Positions 10,465 through 22,827 are shown, counted from the stretch's first letter. The stretch: 64,000 bases of DNA from Linum tenue (GCA_946122785.1 CAMGYJ010000008.1:61052877-61116876), one strand, 5' to 3'. Made by a program: numbers and translations. The notes: a model not told the origin generated them from the sequence alone.

Positions 10465-11998
10465 TGCCATGTTCACTTCCCATTTCATTTTCTGTTTTCT
10501 GTTTAAAAAATGAAAATCAGAAAATAAATGACAAAAATCGTGTTCACTTGACCATTCCATTTTCCCTGAAAAAAATCAATTATTACAAATGAGAAAGCTT
10601 TGGAAAAACGATAAATACCTGTTTTCCGAAAATAAGGGCACGGGTTATCCCCCGTTTCCCAGCGGAAAACATGCTTATTCATTAAAATCGATCCGCGTTT
10701 GATTCACCACAGATACATTTTTTCTCCCTTTTTCCTCCGAGCTTCTAAATGCTGCCGTTTTTCCCCCATAGCGCTGCCGTTTTTCCACCATAACCCTAGA
10801 AGAGAAACTTCGGCTTCTCCTCCCACTTCCTTCTACCTCTCGCGCGACCCTTCGCTCTGCCGCCAACCCGCCATTCCCTACCCCCAGACACCCTGCCTCC
10901 ATCATCTTCCTCTCCCTCCAGACAACGACGCCGCGTCCGAGTACTCGAGCAGCAGCGAAGGAGACGGTGCAATCATCTTCCTCTCCAGTCGGTGCCCCGT
11001 CTTCCTCCTGCTAGCGACCCATTCTACGTAGAAGCAACAGCCGACGCCTCGTCTTCCTCCAACAGAGAAGCTACAGCCGCACATCTTCCTCCGGCGACGC
11101 TCTCTCTCTGGCGTTGCTGTTCAACAAGGCACTGTTTTCGATTCGGGTCCCAATTACCCTCGCGCTGACGCCTCCCATTGCCAGGGCTTTGGCCAGGAGA
11201 GGAATGATCAGGAACACTGTATGAGCTTCGAATTGTACTTTCTTTTCCATTTTATTCACTTTCGTGTTGCTTCCAGTGATTATGGGTAGCTTTTAGATCA
11301 CGAGAGGATTACTGATAATGGTTCTTTGAGTAGTGATTTGAGAATTTACGACAATAGCAAATATCCATATGTGGTTTTGCTGTGCATACTTTGTTGTGCC
11401 TTTTCTGGATTTCAGAATAACAGGGAAAGATTCTAGCTTTTCGGTTTAATCCTTCCCGCTTTGTTGTTGCTATATGATCCAATTGATTTGCCTTCGTGTC
11501 CTAGAACTTCATGAACAAACATCATATATGAATCTAGGGTGTTCTTTGAAGTTTACGTATTGACTGGATGCATATTGATATGCCTGGTTCACATTCGGTG
11601 GTAATTGGAATTTTCTAAGCGGGATAGGGTTTTAGAAGTGCAAGATGTGCGCCTCGTAAACAACTTTTTAACTATTATCATTCATCTCTACGCAATGTTA
11701 TCGAGCGTTGTTTTGGAGTTTTGAAGGCTAGATTCCCCATTTTGAAGCATATGCCTCCTTTCGAATTAAAAATTATAATCATGGCTAGAGTTGTATGATA
11801 ATCAAGAATCAGAAAACAGAATGAAGCAACTAAACAGGTTTCCATTTTCAGAACTCAATTTCAGAACTCACCAAAATTCTTAGCTAAACAAGGTTTTTGT
11901 CAGGTTTTGTTTTCCAGGAAATGACAGCTTCGTTTTCATTTTAATTTTGTTTTATGTTGTGGCAGCTAACAGAAATGGAATGGCAAGTAAACGGCCCA
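10465..11998. mobile_element. PIF/Harbinger transposon with transposase remnant
   Basis: Imperfect TIRs: left TGCCATGTTCACTTCCCATT, right (inverted) TGGGCCGTTTACTTGCCATT, each followed by a CATTT..TCTGTT stretch. TTA duplicates flank it at 10462-10464 and 11999-12001. The interior has a GC-rich Ser/Pro segment near 10800-11100 and a HARBI1-like fragment at 11679-11798. At 1534 bp it is shorter than an autonomous element and most transposase codons are gone. Confidence 0.82.
11679..11798 (+). pseudogene. HARBI1-like transposase C-terminal remnant
   Basis: Forty codons read SLRNVIERCFGVLKARFPIL and on to a TGA at 11796-11798. The RNVIER.FGVLK.RF motif is highly characteristic of the DDE_Tnp_4 domain of plant PIF/Harbinger transposases. 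Most of the domain, including the catalytic acidic residues, is absent. Its presence fixes the superfamily of the surrounding element. Confidence 0.8.
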
Positions 11999-12001
11999 TT
12001 A

Positions 12002-12430
12002 GTTGATGAGGGTATCTACGTCTATGTCAATTTCGTTATGGTGCACATAGCTAAATCTACGTGGACGTCCATAAAGAGTAGGGAGGAAGTCAGGTCGCTC
12101 AAACTGCCAGTGGAGGACAAGGATTGATCGGCAGCGGGACGGACTGGAGGAAGGAGTGAAGCTGCCAAAGAGAGGGTGGGAAGCCAAGCTGAAGGGAAAT
12201 GGGTGGGGTCTGGGCAATTTTGGGTTGTTTTGGGGGATTTTGTAAAAGGAATCGAATTGGCAATTTAGGGTTGAGGCCGCAGAATTGGGGAAGAGAAGAG
12301 TTTGAGAAAAAGGAAGGAAATGCTCGAAGAAGACAGACAAACAAGCTGTTTTTTTGTCTTGCTACTTCTGTGTGCTCAAGAAGGCAAGGCCCACTTACAA
12401 ATAAAACTAAAATAAGAGTCTAACACAAAG
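12002..12430. other. Unassigned DNA next to the Harbinger element
   Basis: A minus-strand frame of about 113 codons (12340-11999) is rich in Ser, Pro and Phe and ends at the Harbinger insertion point. It looks like either a presequence-type exon or chance coding in GC-rich DNA. I recognise no family. Confidence 0.25.
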
Positions 12431-13451
12431 GTTTGAAATAATTTAAATGATAGCAAGCCTAGTGTACTCTTGAGAACCCAGCCTGTTGTTTACCCTAATT
12501 CTTCCTACGACTGTTCTACAAAAAACAGAGTGATTTCCAGAACAGAGAAGTATAGCAGAAGAAAATTGCAGGAAAGGAAATAGCAGAAAGGTAAAGAGAC
12601 ACGATTTTTTTTAATGTGGTTCACCCTCGTGCAATGGTTACGTCCACATCCCAGATATCAGCATCTGCTGTCTCCAGGAGAGTTTATTTGAGAAGAAAGA
12701 ATACTGGACACCCAAAACATAGCAGTCGTGATTCCAAACCCAGAATCACCCAATTTTCCTTACAACCTAGTCTGTTCAGAACCTATATCCCTGACACAGA
12801 CAAGCCCTTTGATCCCAAAAGCCCTATACCGCTTTCTTACTTAACCTGATCAAAGTTCCTTCATTACAAAGAACCAGAATCCTTTAAATAGACACAACAG
12901 GAAGACCGTTGGAAGACTTTCCTCTAATTTTGGTAATTGGCACCAAATTCGGATTGTAAATGTTGGAGGCTGATTCCTCGACAACTAGAACTTTCCATAA
13001 GTGAACAATCTCCCACTTCTTCCAACCGATTTTTTGCCAAAAAAAACTCCCAAAAATTAGCTCACATTTAATACTCACCTAGTCACCTACCAACTTCTCT
13101 CTCCTCAAACTCTCTTCTTCCTCATCTTTTCTCTTCGTCCTCCATTGAAGAGCAAAAGCAAGAACACCAGAAATTTGAAGAAAGAGGATTTAGGGTTACA
13201 ATATGGGTCTCAAATGCAAGATTTGTTCTTCAAAGAGAAGAAAAAGATACAAGAGGAAGAAAGTTTGTCAAAGATGGGAGATGCACCAAAAAGTTCGACC
13301 TTGAAGATAAAGTGGCCGAGGTCGAAAGAGATACAACAGAACAAGATGAGGTCGACCTTGTTGATACCATCCTCCAGGCGCCTTCTGGGGCTCGCAAGAT
13401 TGGATGACTGATGTTGATGAAATAGAAGGTGTATGTGAATACCACAAAATC
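12431..13451. other. Unassigned, possibly LTR-derived sequence
   Basis: A stretch near 12614-12655 (GTGGTTCACCCTCGTGCAAT and onward) resembles sequence seen in plant Copia LTRs, but no second LTR or TSD was found. Around 13145-13411 a Lys/Glu-rich frame with no recognisable domain is present. Nothing here is firmly annotated. Confidence 0.25.
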
Positions 13452-13658
13452 ATATTCATGTACACTTACAAGAAAAGGCGATTCTGCAGCGCAAGCCACC
13501 GCAATTTCCACACTGAAATGAAGTAGTAATTTCTATGCTGCAAATTGGTGGTCCTTCTAAAGCCTCTCCATCTTTGGATTTCTTTCTTCCAAGTTGTATG
13601 CCTTAAGCAAGCAACAGAGGCTCTTAGCCGCCATTAAACAGTCTGAATTTGGCTGAAA

Positions 13659-14400
13659 ATGGCGTTATTGTCGGAAACCTCCCGCGGCCGGGAGAGTATA
13701 ACTTATCTAATTTTATCGATAAACAAAAGCGGTCGTCCTTCCGTGGAATCTGAACCTAGCGGCGGTGGCGGCGAGGAGGAGACTATTGAGGCCGTCTCCC
13801 TGATTTCGAATCTTCATAGCGAAATTCATTCAAACATATCAGTTTCAATCGCACAGGTCCTTTAACGGGTATGCTTTGACCGACACGATTCTCGTCCTCC
13901 TGAGTAAGGAGAAGCTCTCCATTTTCACACCGCAAGCTTGCATCCAGTACCTACTCTTCCACGTCCTCCGCCTCATCAGGCATGAGCAGTAGCAACCGGC
14001 TTATGCTACGCGCCTGCTTGTCCTTAGCTTCTTACTACAACTCCATTGGCGACGGCGGTGGAAATAGTGGTTACAACGGCGCCCGATCTAAGACTCCCAG
14101 TATAGTTCGCAGTCGGATTCAATGTACTAATGTAGTAGCTTCGACTACGGTTGTGGTGGTTCTCGCCGATTTGTTATGGCTCTAAGGAGCTCTCGGCTGC
14201 CGAGTCACTTGATGCTCCGTGGAGCAGCAAGAGTATATCTGTGACGATTCAGTTCAGGCCGGAGCTCCACAGGGAGCTCTGTTGGCGGAAACTTTTGGTG
14301 TGATACCAATAATGGCGATCTCGCAGGAAAATTCCGCCGATGGAGAGTATTGGCAATGAATTGCCGGAATAGTTACAAGCCATTAGCTAGTAATTGTGAA
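13659..14400 (+). pseudogene. Unrecognised GC-rich gene fragment inside the retro-insertion
   Basis: The frame opens with MALLSETSRGRESITYLIL and contains a Glu/Gly-rich linker. After a stop near 13865 the coding character resumes in a shifted frame (TDTILVLLSKEKLSIF). Codon-like composition then continues to about 14400 with further frame changes. This looks like a decayed, intron-poor protein gene, but I cannot name the family. Confidence 0.35.
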
Positions 14401-14924
14401 GTTTCATTCCTAAATTTAATTTGCATTAAAAAATTTCTTTTTGTGGAGGACACGGCTAATTATTTTTTGATCTCATAATCATTGTCAAGACTTAATGTCA
14501 TTGATGGTATTAATCATATAAATCAAATTCTTGGTCAACATCAAGTCTCATCATATCTAATCTCCTAGCTTTATCAACCAAAATTTTCCCTCACAGAATT
14601 TTGATTCTACGTGCCATTACACGAAAGGTTTACTATGGGGTCGACCTCTTAAAATATTTCCATGAGGCATTAAAGTGATATTTTTAATTTTAGTCAAGAG
14701 AGCATTAAATAGTTATTATGGGATTGTCCTTCTCTTGTGTAGAAGATATCAAAAGAGCATTGAACACTTATTTTTCAAGATGCCCCCTAGCCATCAAGTT
14801 GTGGACCTTAGTAGGATTGAGCAACTTAATTGATTCCACCCCCGACTTTTAATTTTAGTCTATGGTGGTAACATGTCATGATCTCCGATATCTCCCCATT
14901 CCACATTCTCCCATGCCCCTGTTT

Positions 14925-15225
14925 ACTTTGGAGAATCTGGAAGTTTAGAAATAAAGTGACTTTTGAATTCTATCAACCTCATGTACGTTCCCTAGCCAGA
15001 CAATTCTACAACCAGGTCCTTGAAGTCTCTAATATTCACCCCTCCTCCGCCCCCTAGATCGCTCCTCCCAAATCATCCTCCCTCCACTTGAGAGCCTCCC
15101 CAAACGATTGTTTGAAGATCTACTTCAATGTAGTTGTTCGTAACTCAGGGTGCTCGTCAGGTCTTGTTATCTGTGGGTCAGATGGGCATGTGGTGTCGTT
15201 TGTAAGGGGTTCCAGGGTAGTTTTG
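14925..15225 (+). pseudogene. LINE C-terminal (RNase H-like) remnant
   Basis: Broken frames read LLWRIWKFRNKVTFE, then QFYNQVLE, then KIYFNVVV and SGLVICGSDGHVVS. This order matches the linker and RNase H-like tail at the end of plant L1 ORF2 proteins. An in-frame stop is present. The remnant ends shortly before the A-run that closes the insertion. Confidence 0.6.
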
Positions 15226-15479
15226 TTTGTATAACTCTTGTCATCTCTTGATATCACTCGGAAAAAAAATATTCATGTACACTTATATAGGTTTTGATTG
15301 TTGTTGATTTAGGGTTTGCATTGAATATCTTAATATAGTTATTTAGGGTTTGCATATATTATGTTAGGTTTGCATCTCTTGATATCAATACTTCATCGTG
15401 TTGTCATGAATACGTGTTAGCAGATGAACAGAAACATGAAAATTGCTTCACAACAGATATAGAATACATGTTTGTCATA

Positions 15480-16160
15480 AGAACTATATTACTTTGAATT
15501 TTAATGAATATTACTTCCACGTCGTAGAATATTACTTGGTACATAAGTTTATAGAAAATGTTGTCTTAAGAAGCATATTATTTTGAATATTAGTAGACCT
15601 TTTCTTAAATACAAATTCATCTGTGAAAAAATATGTGCTTCTATCTTCTATAATATTGGTTCATAACAACCATATTACTTTGAATTTTCATGAATATTAT
15701 ATGTCGTAGAATATTACTTGGTAAGCAACAATTTTATAGAAAACTTGTCACCTTCAGAAGCAAATTATGTTGAATATTAGTTGACCTTTTTTCAAATACG
15801 AATTCTACTGTTGAAGAATATGTGCTTCTCACTAAATAAAATTGGTTCATATGTGGTAGAATACTAGTTCCTTCTATTTCGCAATTGCATAGAGTTTACA
15901 TGAATATTGCTTGGATTTACTAATTGCATTAATTTTTAATTTCAATGATCGTCTTAAGAAGCAAATTATTTTGAATATTAGTTGATCGTTTCTCAAATAC
16001 GAATTCGTTTGTAGAAGAATATGTGCTTCTCACTAAATAATATTGGTTCATAAGTTGGCAGAATACTTGTTCCTTCTTCGACGCATATTACATAGAGTTT
16101 ACATGAATATTGCTTGAATTTACTAATTGTATTAATTTTTAATTTCAAGGGCAGCCTTCG
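15480..16160. repeat. Degenerate tandem repeat, period about 190 bp
   Basis: Units each contain a block like GAATATTAGTTGACC, then AAATACGAATTC, then AATATGTGCTTCT; the last block recurs near 15640, 15830 and 16030. Linking text (TTGAATATTAG, ATTGGTTCATA, AGTTTACATGAATATTGC) also repeats. About three and a half diverged copies; AT-rich; no ORF. Confidence 0.75.
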
Positions 16161-16221
16161 CAGCACTATAAGATGAAAACTTACAGAAGAACTTGCAATT
16201 CAATAGCCATGACGACTGTTA

Positions 16222-16906
16222 GACCATCTCCATCCCATAAATGGTTTAGCAATTTCTAAAATGGCCCCCACAACCACATCAACAACTTTAGCAATTAGCC
16301 CATCTAGCAATTTCCAGCCATCTCCATCCCAACAATTCTTTAGCAATTTCTATTGGTGAGACCTACGATATATCCATATCATTTATTATTTTCATACTAA
16401 TATTTTTGCATAGTTAATAATAGATAATGTATAATTTATTTTCCAATATTATGTTTATGCAAAAATCAAGGTTTAGTAAATTGTATTCTAAAATAATTAA
16501 TGAATATTTATATAATTAATAATTAATTGAAACAAAACTGTATCTTATTTTCCTTTCGTAATTGGAAGACAAAAATGTCATACATAATTTCTAATTATAA
16601 AATTTATTTACTAATTAATTTTCTAATTATATTATTAATTTTATATATGAATATTTTTCTATCTAATTAAACAAATAAAATTATAATGCACAACTATACC
16701 ATTTTTATAAGAAAAGATGAAAAAAGAACAAAATAAAAATTAAGTGGGTCCCCATATATACATGTGGCATTGCAAAAAGACTTGTCATTTTAGAAATCTT
16801 GCAAATTTGGAAAGAGCCACTCCATTAGCTAGCAATTGTCACACATGTGCCACCTCACCCTCCACCTCATCTTAGCAATTGCTAAATTTTAGCAATGGAG
16901 ATGGTC
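16222..16906. mobile_element. Tourist/Harbinger-type MITE in the FRS FAR1 exon
   Basis: The ends GACCATCTCCATCCC and the inverted counterpart ending GCAATGGAGATGGTC are flanked by TTA on both sides (16219-16221 and 16907-16909). Omitting the element and one TTA leaves the FAR1 reading frame continuous across the site, which proves the boundaries. 685 bp, AT-rich, non-coding, with internal TTAGCAATTTCTA-like repeats. Confidence 0.9.
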
Positions 16907-18327
16907 TTATAGCTTCTATTCAAGATATGCTCACGATCGAGGTTTGGTGTTCGAGTACACAACGAACACACAAGGATGTGCAAGAAAAATAAGGGAGAGC
17001 TTGAGAATTTTTTTTTGGTACCTTTACTACAAATGCAACAAAGAAGGTTATCCAAAAGGTTGTGAAGAAACGGTCGGAGGACGGTGTCGTTGTTAAATTC
17101 GTGCGTAAAAGAAAAAGGCATGAGTTAAGGGTGGAGTGTGAAGCTCGTGTTGACTTTCGCTGGGATGTGGATAGGAATGGATTCGTGGTTACTAATTTCA
17201 GTAATACACACAATCATGAACTACACTTTAGGGAGTATGCGCAGTTTTTGAGGTCTAACAAGCGCGTGAGTGAGGTTGAAGGTCTAATGGTTGAAGTCAA
17301 CACGGTTGCTGGTGTTAGTTTGAGCTCTTCTTACAAGCTATTGGCTATGTGTGTTGGTGGGTACGAAAATCTTACCTTCTCTAAGAATGACCAAAAGAAC
17401 CATCTCAACAAGAGAAGTCAGAAGAACATGGCACATGATGAAGCTACTTTTTTGTTGGAGTACTTTTAGAAGCAAATGGAAATCAAACCTGACTTTTATT
17501 TTTCCGTGGAAGTTGATAGTTGTAACACCCTACCCTATACGTATTACCTAATCATATAGTTCATACAATTGCAGCGGAAATAATCTCAGGTGTTACATTA
17601 ATTATCAAAATTTACCCAAATAAAATTTCGACATGAATTACTCGCGTAATGGGCTAACAATTCTTGCAACTTATCCTGCAAAATAATTCATCACAAACAT
17701 ATATACTCACAACCATATGCATTGGCTTTTGTTAGCCATAGCCACACTTTCATACTCCACAACTGCATACCATACTTATACATACCATAATCGTCACAAC
17801 TTACACAGTTACACAACATATACACATATCATCAACTTTCCACACCTGTGGATATCTCACACTACATGAGAAGCTAGTATGCACATGAAAAACGTTCTCA
17901 AAACATTTTACAAAAAGGTGTGGATCACTGGCCAAAATCCCGAGTTGTAGTCCAAGCACATAATAGTTGAAGACCATACCTCATTCTGGCTTCAACTCTA
18001 GCTCCTCTCCCACCTAACACTTATCTACTGATGCTGATGATGATCTGCTTACACATAGCATAAGCAGAGAAGAAGAATAAAAGAGGGTCAGCTCATAGCT
18101 GAGTGAGATAATCATAGCATCGTGAGTTCATAATAGAGCATACCCCTACCATACATCTAGCAAATAAGCCAAAGCACTAGGATCGGACCTCAGCCATCCT
18201 CATGTCCCAATGGGCAAAAGACTCAACCACCTTGACTTATGCATATGCGTCTTATCATGTTTTACTTATAGGCGCCTGGCTACTCCCATGCTAATTACTC
18301 TCCCGGGAATACGGACCAAACATCTCG

Positions 18328-18445
18328 TGGATGTGGTCATATCGGACCCACCACTGCCGGTGTAGTCATATCGGACCTGACACCACCCTGGGTGTGGTCA
18401 TATCGGACTCAACACCACTCTGGGTGTGGTCATATCTCATGATGA
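18328..18445. repeat. Short tandem repeat in the solo LTR
   Basis: Four diverged copies of a unit near 35 bp containing GTGGTCATATCGGAC and CACCAC, with each CATATCGGA block evenly spaced. Confidence 0.75.
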
Positions 18446-19414
18446 ATCAACGGTCAACACCACATCAGGGGTGTGACATAACATATCATAACGGAGTAAT
18501 AGCATGGGGAGCCCTAATTACTATGTAATTGACCATGAGACCAAATCACTCTTACTTGATGTCCTTATACATGATCCATATCTCATATTGCTTAATCATA
18601 ATTCGTTACTTACACATGTACTTGACCCGGCCACAATTGGCTTAACATAGGTAAATCAGGAGTCGTATAATTGCACTTCCTCGGGATAAACCCTCGTGCA
18701 AGTCATCCTCCTTAAACATCATAATATCACCAGAGAATATATATTTTCCCACATGTGCATCCAAATACAACAATCATGAACAATCATACCCTATCACCTT
18801 TTCGAACCATCATAAGGCATATCAACAGTCAAGCCCACAATTTGCAACATATACACAATCATCAGCATGAGCCAGGTCCATATCGATTAGGGCAAGTCAA
18901 TAATATCATATAGCAGTCCAGGGTTCATCATATAGCACAAAAGTCCATACACCCCTAATCATGCCATTCTAGTTCACCTAGGTCAATTCTAAGCATCAAT
19001 ATAATTATCGTGATACGACAAACCCGGTATGCCGTGCTAATCCCTCACCAGTTCTGGTTGTTCAAACACCGGTTTAACCTTCCCGTACTAAAACGTCAAT
19101 TTCACGAACGAACCCCGAATTAAAATCCGAGACCTTCCTAATATCCCCTCGCTGCAGGAAGCTCGTATATGAAATTTGGGCTCAATCCGGCTTCCGGATA
19201 CTCCGAAACCCTAATTTGGCTTATCGGGAATTCAAGATATTCGGGATTTTTGGATCACTAGGGCTCAAGATTGGAGCTATCAAAAATTTTCCCCGGAGCT
19301 CTGCGTGCGGCTCTGCTCTGTTCTCGGTTTTTACTTCTCTCGGTTCTTTCTCCGTGGAGAAATGGAAAATGATGATGATAATATTGGAATGAAAGTGGCC
19401 CGTCCGCTTTTATG

Positions 19415-19430
19415 ATATATATATATATAT

Positions 19431-19464
<34 letters not shown>

Positions 19465-19481
19465 ATATATATTATATAATT
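19415..19481. repeat. TA dinucleotide microsatellite
   Basis: Alternating TA runs broken by single TT steps, close to the 3' end of the solo LTR. Such tracts are prone to slippage and assembly error. Confidence 0.9.
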
Positions 19482-22369
19482 AATACGTATACTTATCCGA
19501 TCGATTGATAATCCGATTTTTGTCGAAATAGTGCCGAAATGCTCGATTTTAAATCGCGAACTTTCTAGCGATCGAAATATGGGTTTTGCCGGAACGGGAT
19601 GTTACAATAGTGTTGAGCAAATTGTGAACATATTCTGGTCGGATGCCCAGATGCTGGTTGATTATAAATTTTTTTGTGACTCGGTCTCTTTTGACACAAC
19701 TTACCGTACGAACAAAGCCTATCGTCCATTGGGTATGTGTTTACTTATGTTGTAGCCATAGAATTTTCTACAGTTTTGCGACATATTTCACGCTAGGTTG
19801 GTATTTCATCATTCCTCGACATTTTACCCCTCATTTCTTATTCGTTTAGCTTAGTATTCCATCATTCCTCGACATATTTCACGCTAGGTTGTGCTTGTTT
19901 TGATACATTTCAGGTCATAGCACGTGTGGAAGGGTCGAGGTCGAATTTTGGGATAATTGGAGATCAAAAAGTGCAAAAACCGAAGAAAAGTCCGAAGTCA
20001 CTATTTGCGAGGTGGATGAAGCATCCACAAGTTACGAGGGCTATTAAAGATATCCATCCGACCTCGATGCGCTTTTGGAGAAGGACCCATTTGCAGCTCT
20101 TTGCCAAGCCAAGGCCGAACCATCGGCGATCCCTCTTGGTGGATGCGATGAAAACCAATCGAGTTTGCACTACATGGTATGGGGCAAAGAGAAGAAAGGA
20201 GAAGGAAATAAGAAGAGGTCTCGTGGGTGGAGCCTCAAAGCCACTCAAGTTCACGAGCCCTCAATCATGGACTCGTCCAATGCTTGTGACTTGAGACATC
20301 ACCTCACCGACGAGAACCTCAACTTCAAGGAGGTTCTTGGGTGGACCGAAACTTGAAGAACAACCGTCCGAGTCACGACGTTAAAGAAGCGCTTGGTGGG
20401 AGGAAACCCAACCATCAATGGTTTGCATCTCTTGTCCTTTCAATAAGACGACCAATGAAGAGATTTTGGTTGTTTTTTGCCGTCTCCTTGCTCTTTCGGA
20501 TCTCACCCGCCCTCCGCTCCCGAGCACAAACATTCACAACCTGACAGGTAACATCGTTCTATCCCCTTCTTTTACGCCATTGAGGGCAATGTCGAGCTTG
20601 AGTGTGGGGGTGGGGGGTGGGGGGGGGGGTGTAGTCCATTATGCATGTGTGTGTGAATGTTTGGTGTGATTTTGAATGCTTGGAGCCTTGATGTATGCCC
20701 AAATTTGAAAAAATTTGAGGTCTCCAAGTAATGCTTGTTCTAAATGGCCGATTGGATGATGAATCTCGTGCTTATTTGGCATCTTTCTTGACTTGTTGCG
20801 TATAGTCGAATGCATCCTATTAAGATGATTGAGAGTGCATTAGGATTGTGCGAAAGCTTAGTTCTCATGTGTGCTTAAATGAAGGAGATGTCTTGACTTG
20901 GTTACTCGTCGATTACAATCGCCATGCATCGAGTTTGTGAATGTGGAATAGACGATTGCGCGGCTAGGTAGCCTGTGAGTTTTAAGCCGATCATTTTCTT
21001 CTGGTGTGATAGTTCCCTCTCACCCCGGCGTGTAGCATCACAGTTGTCATTAGAGAGTAGGATGGAGGTATAGGATTAGTCCATGCCCAAATGTTGATTG
21101 TCCCGAAATGTGTTATCCCTTAGTCAACCCCTTTGAGCCTTATGACTTCGAGGGTCATTCTTATGTTCAGAGCTTCTTGCTTGCGAGCTTTTTGGTGTTG
21201 ATATAACGACCCCAATCCTTTCTTCGTGTCTAAACATGAGTCGTCCTTGTGTCCCGGAGCTCTCGCTTTCGAATTCCATTGAGGTTCTACGCAGGAGGAT
21301 TGTGTGCGGTTCTTGCTAGGGATGAAAAATGAAGTGTAGTGTTGGAGTGAGTTCTTGAAAAGAGAGTATTGGTCGTTAAATGTATAGGTGGCAAAGTAAG
21401 GCTTTTGGCCGATGCTAGTGGCCTTTGTTTGTAGAGTTGGTTCTTAGTCGAAACCATAGAACCTTTGGGTTTAGGTTTATGATGTAGGACCTCATACCAT
21501 TTTTTGCCACCACCCAAAAAGCTTTTCCCCCATGCCCAAGACAATCGCCAGTCATCTGAACCCGTGTCTAAGACCTCTGGACAAGCTAGTGATGACAACC
21601 ATTCCGTGAACTCTAGCGTTTAGAGGTTGCCGCCGTGGTGGTGAGATGGTAGGAATGAGTGGTGACGATTGTGCACATCTTTTTACCAAAAGGTCTTGAC
21701 CCCACTAGTCGAAAGTGAGCGATTCATTCTTGTTCTTGCATGTTCATATCTATCCCGGTGAGGACCTATGTTGCCCCGTTGTCTGTTCCTTTGACTTGAG
21801 TTCTATGCATGGTCGGTTGTGACTGATTAGTGGCTCGGTTCAGACTTGCATTGATTTTGGAATGAATGAGAACTTTTCATTTGCCCATTTTTGATGCAAT
21901 TGAATGTCATTTGTGGTGGATGCCGGAATTGTTTGAGACGGTTCGAGTGTCGATGCCCAAATAGTCATTTGAGATTCACAGCCTTGTGTCTCGTAACAGT
22001 GAAGTGAAGGCATCCCAAGAAACAAGCCGCAATTCACGGCCGGACAAGGCAGTTCACGCTCTCCTAAGACCATGAGCATGGACCACAAACCGTGAACATC
22101 GAGAAGTCCAGCGAGGTTCCAGAAGTTACTGACGACAAGGCAGTTCACGGTACCTATATTAGAAAGGGAAACCCCTCTTCCAAGGGAGTCTCAATTGAGT
22201 GGTATCCCTAGGGCTTTTTAAGTCTCCTAACTAGGTTAATTTAGGGCAAACCTCAATATTGGATTAGAGACCCTTGAATCAAGTTTGCATCTAGGTTGGT
22301 TGTGATGAAGCCGCTCAAACTCCAATTTAAGGGAGAGACCTAGGCAACCACTAGAGACTGAGTGAGAGG

Positions 22370-22530
22370 ATCGATTCCGTGACAAATCGATCTCTAATGA
22401 ATCCATCCCGTGACAAATGGATCACTAGCTGCTCCTCCTAGCGGTTCCCCTATACTTGGTGAGTGGATCGATCCCGTGACAAATCGATCGCTAGTGATTT
22501 GATTCCGTGACAAATCAATCACTAGTTTCT
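22370..22530. repeat. CCGTGACAAAT repeat cluster
   Basis: A unit close to GATTCCGTGACAAATCGATC followed by CTAG or CTAA occurs four times (about 22374, 22405, 22468, 22502). Each unit has an inner GATC-rich imperfect palindrome. It lies in the retroelement-derived intron. Confidence 0.8.
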
Positions 22531-22791
22531 CACCACCGCGGTTCACAACCACCTACGCCACACGACTCCATTCAATCCAATGAGTCATGGTTGCTAGTTA
22601 GGGGGAAGCAACTCCCAGGTGAAGCTCTCTTAGTTAGACCTTTCCTTTATTTACTTTTCCTTGCTAGTTTAGTTTGTAGTTTTCTTAGTTTTAAAACCCA
22701 AAACTGTTTTGCTAGATAACAACTTAAGCGATTGAAGTAGGGGTACATGGATCAGCCCGAGTCGATATTTAAATACTTGCTCTATACTGCA

Positions 22792-22827
22792 CCCGACTAG
22801 AGTTTAAAAACTTGGACTCTAGTCGGG
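22792..22827. other. Perfect-arm hairpin in the FRS intron
   Basis: CCCGACTAGAGT at the left pairs with ACTCTAGTCGGG at the right, twelve base pairs around a 12-base loop. It lies near the presumed 3' end of the Athila-like fragment and may be an LTR folding or processing structure. Confidence 0.5.

Larger units (their letters stand above)
13469..15268 (+). mobile_element. Poly(A)-ended retro-insertion with 17-bp target duplication
   Basis: The 17-bp sequence ATATTCATGTACACTTA occurs perfectly at 13452-13468 and 15269-15285, and the right copy follows an A-run (15262-15268). This is the hallmark of L1-type target-primed reverse transcription. The 3' third carries a LINE RNase H-like remnant (about 14925-15225). 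The 5' part holds a GC-rich gene-like segment (13659 to about 14400) that does not look like LINE sequence. The 1.8 kb unit may be a 5'-truncated LINE or a chimeric retrocopy. Confidence 0.8.
17521..19606. mobile_element. Solo LTR of a Ty3/gypsy-type element, 2086 bp
   Basis: Begins TGTAACACCC and ends GGGATGTTACA, the TG..CA ends typical of large gypsy LTRs. ATAGT is duplicated at 17516-17520 and 19607-19611. No internal domain or second LTR is present, so it is a solo LTR left by recombination. Omitting it and one ATAGT restores the FRS frame (..EVDS/VEQIVN..). It contains a four-copy 35-bp repeat and a TA microsatellite. Confidence 0.93.

Noticed and set aside
19531..19755. Plus-strand ORF crossing the solo LTR end
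   Set aside because: Its first third lies in LTR sequence; only the part after 19611 belongs to the FRS gene.
20580..20635. Poly(G) tract as a regulatory G-quadruplex
   Set aside because: It is the conserved purine-rich block of Athila-like DNA plus a slippage-prone G-run; no evidence of regulation.
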